DNA of 7,981 nt. Origin: Methylomonas sp. (GTDB taxonomy: Bacteria > Pseudomonadota > Gammaproteobacteria > Methylococcales > Methylomonadaceae). The DNA lies in the NCBI GenBank assembly GCA_026989715.1, contig JALSIU010000343.1, forward strand, positions 1 to 7,981, read 5' to 3'. Below the pieces are notes generated by a model that ran no database searches, was not told the origin of the DNA, and saw nothing but the letters and a program-made list of their open reading frames with translations. Made by a program: the position numbers and the translations under genes. Shown in pieces: positions 1 to 7,400 of the stretch. Every line of letters begins with the position of its first letter. Within the stretch, counting starts at the first letter, position 1.

Positions 1-537
1 ATTAATGTCGTCTGGCAAGAAAAAATGGTATCAGGTATGTTTGAATCCTTTACAGGCAGCTTTCTTGTGGTCTTTATTATGATGGTAATTATGTTCAGAT
101 CTTTTTTCTGGGGCTTATTATCCATGGTTCCCTTAACCGTCACCGTTGGACTAATCTATGGTGTCATTGGTTTTATTGGTAAAGATTATGATATGCCGGT
201 CGCAGTTCTTAGTTCACTCAGTATCGGTTTAGCGGTAGACTATGCCATTCACTTCTTAAGTCGAGCGCGTGAATATACAGCACGTTACGGCTCATGGGAG
301 GCGGCAGTTGAACCCTTATTTAGTGAACCTGCCATGGCGATTGCAAGAAATGCGATTGTGGTCGGCGTTGGGTTTTTACCGCTTCTTGCCGCGCCATTAG
401 TGCCTTATCAAACAGTAGGTATATTTATTGCCGCCATACTTTTCTTAGCAGGTGTCAGTTCTATCTTGATTTTACCGGCGTTAATAACCTTAATGCCTGG
501 GCTATTTTTTAGAAACTTACATAAATCGGCCTCATAA
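1..537 (+). CDS. MMPL/RND-superfamily exporter, C-terminal part (5' end outside window)
   Basis: The reading frame is open from base 1, so this is the last 178 residues of a larger inner-membrane protein; the ATG at 25 is internal. It shows the closing membrane block of an RND/MMPL transporter: hydrophobic helices at about residues 16-36, 38-58, 66-84, 119-135 and 145-165, with the motif GLAVDYAIHF (about 74-83). The Asp-Tyr pair in that helix is typical of MMPL and sterol-sensing-type exporters, where the Asp is thought to serve proton coupling. Members of this superfamily move lipids or other hydrophobic molecules out of the inner membrane using the proton gradient. The next gene encodes a LolA-like secreted protein, a pairing often seen for this exporter type, so a lipid-like cargo is plausible but inferred. 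The stop TAA is at 535-537. The fold is confident, the substrate unknown. Confidence 0.88.
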   Translation: MNVVWQEKMVSGMFESFTGSFLVVFIMMVIMFRSFFWGLLSMVPLTVTVGLIYGVIGFIGKDYDMPVAVLSSLSIGLAVDYAIHFLSRAREYTARYGSWEAAVEPLFSEPAMAIARNAIVVGVGFLPLLAAPLVPYQTVGIFIAAILFLAGVSSILILPALITLMPGLFFRNLHKSAS

Positions 538-555
538 TTCACATAATTTATTTTA

Positions 556-590
556 AGAGCGTCATAATAATTGTTTACCAAAGACGCTCT
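556..590 (+). other. Intercistronic stem-loop between exporter and LolA-like gene
   Basis: A perfect 8-bp inverted repeat, AGAGCGTC (556-563) and GACGCTCT (583-590), encloses a 19-nt AT-rich loop. It sits 18 bp after the exporter stop and 27 bp before the next ATG. No T-run follows the right arm (the next bases are CCTTACCC), so it does not look like a standard intrinsic terminator. It may be an mRNA processing or stability element, or an operator-like dyad. The palindrome is seen directly; the function is inference. Confidence 0.5.
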
Positions 591-596
591 CCTTAC

Positions 597-611
597 CCTA
601 ATTTTTAGGAG
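597..611 (+). promoter_or_regulatory. Strong Shine-Dalgarno within a small hairpin
   Basis: AGGAG at 607-611 lies 6 nt before the ATG at 618 and fixes that start. Most of it falls in the right arm of a small dyad, CCTAA (597-601) with TTAGG (605-609), separated by three T. The stem is short and AT-rich and may only weakly mask the ribosome site. Confidence 0.6.
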
Positions 612-617
612 ATAAAA

Positions 618-1433
618 ATGAACATAAAACAACTCATCTTAAGCCTCAGTTTATCATTGGCTAGTGGCATAACACTGGCGGCAACACCGAGTGTTGATGA
701 TATTATTCATCATACTAACTACACTTCTTATTACCAAGGCCAAGATGGAACGGCCAAGGTAAAAATGACCATTACCGATGCACAAAATCGCACCCGTACC
801 CGCGAATTTGTCATTTTACGTCGCGATGTGCCCACCTCGGATAATGTAGATGACAGAAGCTACGAAGGTGACCAAAAAATGTATGTTTACTTTAAACGCC
901 CTGCTGATGTAAATAAAATGGTATTTATGGTATTAAAAAATGTCTCAGGAGATGACAATCGTTGGTTGTATTTACCCGCATTGGATTTAGTCAAACGGAT
1001 TGCCGCCGCTGACAAGCGTACCAGCTTTGTTGGCTCTGATTTTCTCTATGAAGATGTTTCCGGACGTAGCCTTGCCGCAGACAAACATACTTTAATCGGC
1101 ACGGATGCTAATTATTACATCATTGAAAATACACCTGTTGCACCTGATGAAGTCGAATTTTCAAAATATGTCATGTATATTCATAAAAGCACATTTTTGC
1201 CCATTTCAACTGAATATTACGATAAACAAGGCGAGAAATATAAAACTTACACGGCTTTAGCGGTTGATACCATACAAGGACATCCGACCATCACCAAATC
1301 TGAAGCGAAAAATCTAAAAACAAATAGCAGTACGGTCATGGAATATAGCTCTGTTAAATATGATGTCGGTATTCCTGATAATATTTTTAGTGAGCGTTAC
1401 TTAAGAAAGCCCCCTAGAAAATTATTGCGTTAG
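618..1433 (+). CDS. LolA-like outer membrane lipoprotein-sorting protein (periplasmic)
   Basis: A 271-aa protein with a clear signal peptide (Lys at 4, hydrophobic core 6-20, cleavage near Ala21/Ala22), so it should be periplasmic. The mature part matches what I know of the LolA-like 'outer membrane lipoprotein-sorting protein' family: a KMTITD strand (49-54), a basic strand REFVILRRD (62-70), the signature NRWLYLPAL (114-122) and SFVGSDFLYED (136-146). Proteins of this fold form an open beta half-barrel that holds lipid or acyl chains. This family is typically encoded beside MMPL/RND exporters and is thought to carry hydrophobic cargo from the exporter towards the outer membrane; that role is inferred here. 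The start is chosen by AGGAG at 607-611. The length is usual for the family and no defect is seen. It is not classical LolA, which is shorter and encoded elsewhere. Confidence 0.88.
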   Translation: MNIKQLILSLSLSLASGITLAATPSVDDIIHHTNYTSYYQGQDGTAKVKMTITDAQNRTRTREFVILRRDVPTSDNVDDRSYEGDQKMYVYFKRPADVNKMVFMVLKNVSGDDNRWLYLPALDLVKRIAAADKRTSFVGSDFLYEDVSGRSLAADKHTLIGTDANYYIIENTPVAPDEVEFSKYVMYIHKSTFLPISTEYYDKQGEKYKTYTALAVDTIQGHPTITKSEAKNLKTNSSTVMEYSSVKYDVGIPDNIFSERYLRKPPRKLLR

Positions 1434-1470
1434 AATCACTTTATACAAAGCCAAAACTTTAGACTTATGA

Positions 1471-1591
1471 TTCCCATGCTCTGCCATAAACAGCGGAAAA
1501 TTTTGCATAAGGGTTGATGCAAGCCAATGCATTGCCCCCAAAAGCAATGCAATATTCCGACATGTCAATGTATAACGCGAGAGCATGGGAA
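1471..1591. repeat. 121-bp palindromic REP/MITE-like element
   Basis: This non-coding segment is bounded by perfect 12-bp inverted repeats: TTCCCATGCTCT (1471-1482) and AGAGCATGGGAA (1580-1591). Inside are a nested short dyad, CGGAA (1494-1498) with TTCCG (1555-1559), and a central hairpin, TGCATTGC (1528-1535) with GCAATGCA (1544-1551) around an 8-nt CCCCAAAA loop. CAATGCATTG (1525-1534) is also a perfect palindrome. The arms resemble the TTCCCACGCTC-type palindromic repeats I recall from many proteobacterial intergenic regions, but I cannot search for copies. No open reading frame of note and no obvious target-site duplication is visible. It fills most of the gap upstream of the barrel gene. 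Confidence 0.6.
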
Positions 1592-1639
1592 CTAATATCG
1601 TTTAAGTAAAAGCCTTTTTTGCGACATAAAATAAATATC

Positions 1640-3193
1640 ATGAGATTATCAGCCCTCCCCTTGGTCATAGCCATTACTGCCATCCATAGCACCAGCTATG
1701 CAGCCCCCCCTTTGCCCAAAGGGCTTGCCCCTCAAACTGACGCACCTGCCCTACCTGCAGGTCTCGCGCCTAGTTCACCCAGCTTACCGGCAGGCTTATC
1801 CCCTCCGACAAACAATGCGCCGGCACTGCCTTCAGGTTTAAATGCGGCACCGCCTCTACCAGGCGGCCTCGCACCTAGTACAGCATCGCCTAGTTTACCA
1901 AGTGGCTTAAATAGCCCTGCTTTGCCGCCCTCTAATAAGGGGACGGCAGAGGCAAGCGAATCAAAGTTCTTTGGCTTATTGGATAAAGATGAGCCTTTTG
2001 TTAATATCAGCGGTTTTTGGGATTTACGTGGCGGTGTGCGGACACAAGATGACCCGTATTCCGACCAATTATCACTCGGGGAAACCCGTCTACAAATTGG
2101 CCTGCAAAAAGATATAGGACCCTTTTCTTTAAATTTGGTAACCGATTTTCTTTATGATGCACAAGTCAATGCACATCATATTAATCTCAACACCGGTAAA
2201 GGCTTTATTGACTTAAGAGAAGCTAATATCGCCTTTAGTCCAATTTCCTTTTTAGATGTAAAAGTAGGACGACAAATTCTCACGTGGGGAACCGGTGATT
2301 TAATCTTTATTAACGACTTATTTCCCAAAGACTGGCAAGCCTTTTTTATCGGTCGTGACTTAGAATATTTAAAAGCCCCTTCGGATTCCTTAAAAACCTC
2401 TTTTTTTACCGACTACGCTAACTTAGATTTTATCTATACACCGTGGTTTGATGCAGACCGCGGCATCACCGGTGAAAAATTATCGTATTACAACCCAATG
2501 CTAGGTTCTTTAGCAGGGCAAAATGCCATTATAGAGCCAGAAACACCTTCAGGTGGTGAATTTGCCTTACGTTTGTATAAAAATATCGGCGTTAATGAGC
2601 TCGCGTTATATGGCTATCATGGCTACTGGAAAAGCCCAATGGGATTTAACCCTGCTACCGGCAAAGCACGCTATCCTAAAATGCGCTCATTAGGAGCCAG
2701 CATCCGCCGCCCAATTGGCAGGGGGATTGCCAATATTGAGGTTGGCTATTATGACTCTTATGAAAAAAATAGTCTCAATAACCCCTTTACCCCCAATAGT
2801 GAGGCACGTTTTTTAATCGGTTATGAACAAGAAGTCGTGCAAAATTTTTCAATTGGTGTGCAATATTATGTTGAGTGGATGCAAGACTACCAAAACTATG
2901 TATCGAGCCAGGCACAAATAGGCGCACAAGCGTTACGCGATGAAGTCAGGCATTTATTAACTAATCGCTTAACCTTAATGACGCACCAGCAAAATGTCAC
3001 TTGGTCATTATTCACCTTCTTCTCACCTTCTGATTTAGATGCCTATTTTAGACCTAACATCGCTTATAAAGTGACCGATGCGTGGATGGCAGAAATAGGC
3101 GGAAACTTCTTTGTTGGCCAAAAGCAAAGCTCATTCTTTGGCCAATTTGAGAAAAATAACAATGTGTATGGCTCAGTGCGTTATAGCTTCTAA
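1640..3193 (+). CDS. Outer-membrane beta-barrel protein with N-terminal LPxGL repeats
   Basis: A 517-aa protein from the ATG at 1640. A signal peptide (hydrophobic core 5-15, cleavage after Ser-Tyr-Ala21) starts at this Met. The frame also allows a TTG at 1619 that would add seven residues, but neither start has a clear Shine-Dalgarno. Residues 25-96 form a Pro-rich tract with six LPxGL units. From about residue 120 to the end, alternating polar and hydrophobic strands rich in Tyr, Phe and Trp, with the terminal sequence VRYSF ending in Phe, mark a BamA-inserted outer-membrane barrel. The stretch DVKVGRQILTWGTGD resembles the 'VGRQ..WG' strand of DUF1302 and alginate-export-type barrels, but the family assignment is tentative. 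Following an MMPL exporter and a LolA-like carrier, it may be the outer-membrane partner for the same hydrophobic cargo. Its 206-bp separation from the previous gene leaves room for its own promoter. Confidence 0.8.
   Translation: MRLSALPLVIAITAIHSTSYAAPPLPKGLAPQTDAPALPAGLAPSSPSLPAGLSPPTNNAPALPSGLNAAPPLPGGLAPSTASPSLPSGLNSPALPPSNKGTAEASESKFFGLLDKDEPFVNISGFWDLRGGVRTQDDPYSDQLSLGETRLQIGLQKDIGPFSLNLVTDFLYDAQVNAHHINLNTGKGFIDLREANIAFSPISFLDVKVGRQILTWGTGDLIFINDLFPKDWQAFFIGRDLEYLKAPSDSLKTSFFTDYANLDFIYTPWFDADRGITGEKLSYYNPMLGSLAGQNAIIEPETPSGGEFALRLYKNIGVNELALYGYHGYWKSPMGFNPATGKARYPKMRSLGASIRRPIGRGIANIEVGYYDSYEKNSLNNPFTPNSEARFLIGYEQEVVQNFSIGVQYYVEWMQDYQNYVSSQAQIGAQALRDEVRHLLTNRLTLMTHQQNVTWSLFTFFSPSDLDAYFRPNIAYKVTDAWMAEIGGNFFVGQKQSSFFGQFEKNNNVYGSVRYSF
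1712..1927 (+). repeat. Coding repeat: LPxGL Pro-rich motif array
   Basis: Within the barrel protein, residues 25-96 contain LPKGL, LPAGL, LPAGL, LPSGL, LPGGL and LPSGL, spaced 10-14 residues apart, then a terminal ALPPS. Linkers are rich in Ala, Pro, Ser and Asn. The DNA of the units has diverged (synonymous and linker changes), so the motif itself looks conserved at protein level rather than recently duplicated. It lies just after the signal peptide, so it would be an unstructured periplasmic segment before the barrel. Confidence 0.85.
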
Positions 3194-3229
3194 TCATTAT
3201 TAGAAACCCCATAGCGGCATAATACGCAA

Positions 3230-3274
3230 AGCACTACGCCTCATACCTTAAATAAGGTAGTGTAGTGCTATTTT
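3230..3274 (+). terminator. Probable intrinsic terminator after the barrel gene
   Basis: A long hairpin begins 36 bp after the barrel stop codon. The outer stem is AGCACTAC (3230-3237) with GTAGTGCT (3262-3269). After an asymmetric internal loop, an inner stem TACCTT/AAGGTA closes on a tiny A/T loop near 3250-3253. The right arm is followed by ATTTTGAT, a short T-run. The stem is strong, but the T-run is short, so termination may be partial. It separates the exporter/LolA/barrel group from the RND efflux operon. Confidence 0.7.
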
Positions 3275-3335
3275 GATACTTGCCCAAAATAAAATTTATT
3301 ATGTTGTTAACCCGCTTTTCCTATAGACTAATCGT

Positions 3336-3362
3336 TTGAGTCGTTCCGAGTTTACATATACT
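3336..3362 (+). promoter_or_regulatory. Candidate sigma-70 promoter for the RND operon
   Basis: TATACT (3357-3362) matches the -10 consensus at five of six positions. TTGAGT (3336-3341) is a four-of-six -35 box, but the spacing is only 15 bp. The predicted transcript would start about ten bases before the ATG at 3380. A weaker alternative is TTGTTA (3304-3309) with ACTAAT (3327-3332) at 17-bp spacing. A promoter is expected here because a terminator lies just upstream; the exact boxes are a guess. Confidence 0.3.
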
Positions 3363-3379
3363 AGCCACCTCTTATCATC

Positions 3380-4474
3380 ATGCCTATCCAAATTATCCCA
3401 AAAACCTTATGCATACTTTGGCTTATCGCCCTCACTGCTTGTCAAGAGGATGTTCCAATCATTGAGCAGGTTCGAGCCTTAAAAACCCTAACGATTGCAG
3501 AAAAATCTAACGGCCACCAACGCCAATTCTCGGGTATTGTTAAAGCCACCCATTCTTCCGCTTTGAGCTTTGAAGTGAGCGGTAAAGTGCAAAAAGTGAA
3601 TGTTGATATTGGTGATGTAGTCAAAAAAGGGCAAGTCCTGGCAATTTTAGATAAAGAACCTTATAAATTAGATGTACAAGCGGCCGAGGCAGAGTTGGCA
3701 ATAGCACATTCTGATTATAAAAATAAAGCTCAACAATTTTTACGGGTCGATGAATTACATAAAAAAGGCTGGGCAAGTAAAGCAGAGTGGGATGAAGCTC
3801 TAGCTTTACGGGATACGACTAAAAATCAAATTAGTTTTGCAAATTCAAAACTTAAATTAGCAAAACGTGATTTACGCTTAACCGTGCTGACCGCACCCTT
3901 TGATGGCAGTATTGCCGCCCGTTCAGTTGATGCTTTTGTTAAAGTGCTCCCTGGACAAAAACTGTTTGAAATTAATGCGAAAGGCTCTATGGATGTGGAA
4001 TTTGATATTCCTGAAACCATTATCGGCAAAGTGCAATTAGACATGCAGGTGACCATCAAACTCCCCACATCAGAAACAGACATTCATATTGACGGCAAAA
4101 TAACGTTTATTGGCGCAGAAGCAAGTGTTGCTAATGCTTTTCCTGCAAAAGCACAAATGATTAACCCTCCTGAGTTTATAAAACCGGGCATGACGGCTGA
4201 TATAGACTTAAAACTCAGCAATACCAATACAACATCAGGCTATTTGGTTCCCTTATCTGCTATTTTAGCGGGGGATGATATGAGTTTAGGCTATGTGTTT
4301 ATTTATAACCCCAACACATCTACCGTGACTAAAACCCCTATTAAATCATCGCGGGAAATATCCACCTCAAATATGATAGAAATCATCGAGGGAGTCTCTG
4401 CAGGTGATATTATTGCGGTAGCCGGCGTTAACTACCTCAATGATGGTCAAAAAGTTAAACTCATGTCTCATTAA
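3380..4474 (+). CDS. RND efflux periplasmic adaptor subunit (MFP/HlyD family), lipoprotein
   Basis: A 364-aa membrane-fusion protein that would link the RND permease encoded next to an outer-membrane channel. A lipobox, Leu-Thr-Ala-Cys with Cys21, follows a short hydrophobic core, so it should be lipid-anchored; Gln at +2 gives no Asp retention signal for the inner membrane. Domains in order are: first half of the biotinyl-lipoyl-like domain (about 55-91, with SGKVQKV and GDVVKKGQVLAILD), an alpha-helical hairpin (about 95-163) shorter than in some relatives, and the second lipoyl half with the typical APFDG motif (172-176). A beta-barrel and membrane-proximal region follow (about 200-364), including KPGMTADIDL. 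The ATG at 3380 has no recognisable Shine-Dalgarno, and an in-frame stop at 3362 rules out an earlier ATG. The permease gene follows after 19 bp. The substrate is unknown; family assignment is confident. Confidence 0.92.
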   Translation: MPIQIIPKTLCILWLIALTACQEDVPIIEQVRALKTLTIAEKSNGHQRQFSGIVKATHSSALSFEVSGKVQKVNVDIGDVVKKGQVLAILDKEPYKLDVQAAEAELAIAHSDYKNKAQQFLRVDELHKKGWASKAEWDEALALRDTTKNQISFANSKLKLAKRDLRLTVLTAPFDGSIAARSVDAFVKVLPGQKLFEINAKGSMDVEFDIPETIIGKVQLDMQVTIKLPTSETDIHIDGKITFIGAEASVANAFPAKAQMINPPEFIKPGMTADIDLKLSNTNTTSGYLVPLSAILAGDDMSLGYVFIYNPNTSTVTKTPIKSSREISTSNMIEIIEGVSAGDIIAVAGVNYLNDGQKVKLMSH

Positions 4475-4493
4475 GCCCACAAGAGAATTATTA

Positions 4494-7400
4494 ATGAATA
4501 TTGCCCAGTTTTCACTGAACAATTCCAGATTAACCATCCTTTTTCTGATTTTCACCGTCTTGGCAGGCGTACTGATTTATTTAGACTACCCCAAACAAGA
4601 AGACCCCTCTATTGTGATTCGGGAAGCTGTCGTAACAGCTTATTATCCTGGCATGTCTACAGCACGGGTAGAAGATTTAATTACCCGTAAACTGGAAGAA
4701 AAAATTCGTGAAATAGGAGAAGTAAAAGAAATCACCTCTGACTCTAAAACAGGTGCTTCACTGATACATGTCGTCTTAAAAGATGAATATTCCGACCTAC
4801 AACCCATTTGGCAAGACTTGCGTAACAAAATGAGCGATGTAGCGCCTGAATTACCGGCCGGCACATTAGGTCCTTTTGTTGAAGATGAATTTGGCTTAGT
4901 TTCAATTGCCACTATTGCATTAATAAGCGATGGCTTTTCTATGGCGGAAATGCGCCAAGTTGCACGTGATTTACGTGATCGTTTATATATTCTAAAAGGC
5001 ACGCAAAAAATAGAATTATATGGTATTCAAGAAGAACGTATTTATTTAGAATTTTCCAATACCAAATTAGCAAAATTTGGCTTAACTCCTAACATTATTC
5101 GCGATACCTTAATTGCGCAAAATATATTATTGCCGGGCGGTAAAATTGATGTTAATGGACAAGAAATCAATGTAGAGCCATCCGGTAATTTCAACGATGT
5201 ATCTGCCATTGAATCGGTGATGTTACCCATTCCCGGTACCGATAAAGTAACACCACTACGCGATGTCGTGACCATCATTCGTGATTATGTAGACCCTCCA
5301 CAACGCCCTGTTTATTATAATGGCAAGCCAAGCATTATTATCAGCGTCTCTATTATGGAAGGCATAGGCGTTAATAGTGTTGAATATGGTGAGCGTTTAA
5401 CGAAAAAAATTCGCGCATTGGAGCAATCCTTACCTATAGGCTATAAATTAGAGTTTGCCACTTATCAACCTGATTTAGTTGATCTTGCCGTTGCCGGCGC
5501 AGTCACTAATCTTATCCAAACTTTGGTCATTGTACTAGCCGTTGTGATTGTCTTTTTAGGCTTGCGTACCGGGTTGATTGTCGGCTCGTTTGTGCCTATG
5601 GCCATGCTATTAGGCTTAGTGATTATGTCGCTGATGGACATAGAGCTACAACGCATGTCAATTGCATCTATGATTATTGCCTTAGGTATGTTGGTCGATA
5701 ATGGTATTGTTGTAGCAGAAGATATACGTAGTCGCATGGAAGCAGGACAGGCGCGTTTAGAAGCCGTTTTAGAAGCAGGCAACACCCTTGCCGTTCCCCT
5801 ATTAACCTCTTCGCTTACCACTATTTTAGCATTTGCCCCCATGTTATTTGCCAATGGCGGAACCGGTGAGTACACCTTATCACTTGCGCAGGTTGTGACC
5901 ATTGTTTTATTAGCCTCATGGTTTTTAGCAATGTATATGACACCTGCGATGTGCTTTTGGTTTATGCAAGTTAAACCGATTGCCGAAGGAGAGACTCCCC
6001 CCGCACCTTATCAAGGTAAGTTTTATCAATACTATCAAAATTTTTTAGAATCAGTCCTCAGGAACCGAACCGTCATTATCATTACTTTAGTTTTGGCAAT
6101 GTTAGGGGCTGGTTTTCTATTTCGCTTTGTCCCTGTTGAATTTTTTCCGGCAGGTGACCGTAATCAATTTTTGGTTTATGTTGATAACCCTGCAGGAACA
6201 CGCTCCAATAAAACAGCCGAAGGTATTGAGCAATTAACCGCATGGATGAACGATAAAAATATTAACCCTGAAATTACCAGTACCATTGCTTATGTCGGTG
6301 CCGGTGGACCACGTTTTTTCCTTTCTTTATCCCCTATGGATCCAGACCCACATCTGGCCTTTGTTGTAGTCAACACCCAAACCAATCAACAAGTTGAAGA
6401 AATGGTACAGCGTGTTCGGGATTATATGCTGGATCAAATGCCGGAAGCGCGGGGACGCGTTAAAGCCATGTGGTTAGGCGCGACGGAAACAGGCTTGGTA
6501 GAAATCCGCATCAAAGGGCAAGATGATAAAATCTTACGCGCAAAAGCACAGATGCTAATCGATAAATTACACGCTATTCCCGGTACTTTAGATATTGAAC
6601 AAGACTGGGAAAATAAACTCTGGAAAGTAGAAGTACAAATACATCAGGAAAGAGCCCGCCGTGCCGGTATCACGTCACAAGAAATTGCGGATTCACTGAG
6701 TGTTTATTTTGATGGCAAAACCATTACCGATTACCGAGAAGGCGATACCATTATTCCAATTATGGGGCGTGGCTTAGCATCAGAGCGCAAACAAATCTAT
6801 CATGTGCGTTCTATTAATGTGTATTCCAAAGCGCGAAAAACCAATGTTCCATTATCTCAAATTGCTGATATTGTAGCCATTACAGAGCCGAGTCGCATTA
6901 AACGCTTTGATCAAGAGCGCACCATCACCATCAGTGCTAAACACCAAGTCATGAAAGCGGCACAACTGGTCAATGCACTACAACCCACTTTAGATAGTTT
7001 AGATTTACCGGCAGGTTACCACTGGGAAATGGGCGGAGAATTAGAAAATGCGGCAGAGGCACAGGGCTATTTATTTGAATATATGCCAATTTGTTTCTTA
7101 TTGATTGCCGTGTTATTGGTTTGGCAATTTAACTCCTTTCGCCGTGCCGGCATTATTTTAATTACCATCCCACTTACCTTTATTGGTGCGGTGATAGGGC
7201 TGTTGGTAATGAATGCACCCTTTGGATTTATGGTCATCTTAGGCTTACTCAGCCTAGCAGGCATCATTATCAATAATGGCATTGTCTTATTAGACCGCAT
7301 TGAAATCGAATCGAAGCTAGGCAAAACAGGGTATCAAGCCATTATTGATGCGGCTATTGCACGTTTTCGACCTATTTTGATGACAACGTTAACGACCATA

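Noticed and set aside
1619..1639. TTG start for the barrel protein
   Set aside because: The signal peptide fits better from the ATG at 1640, and the TTG has no ribosome site. It cannot be fully excluded because the ATG also lacks a clear one.
1465..1692. Minus-strand open frame of 75 codons across the palindromic element and the barrel gene start
   Set aside because: It has no recognisable motif, runs through inverted repeats and the signal-peptide coding region, and is best explained as a chance frame.
3230..3274. Bidirectional terminator
   Set aside because: On the minus strand the stem is followed by TTTGCG rather than a T-run, and no minus-strand gene faces it.
4440..4493. Longer version of the permease starting at ATG 4440, overlapping the adaptor gene
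   Set aside because: It adds 18 polar, atypical residues before the family-standard MNIAQFSLNN start at 4494, which has its own ribosome site.
5465..5902. Minus-strand open frame of 145 codons inside the permease
   Set aside because: It is the antisense shadow of the TM2-TM6 block; its Ser/Thr/Ile-rich composition reflects reverse-complemented membrane codons.
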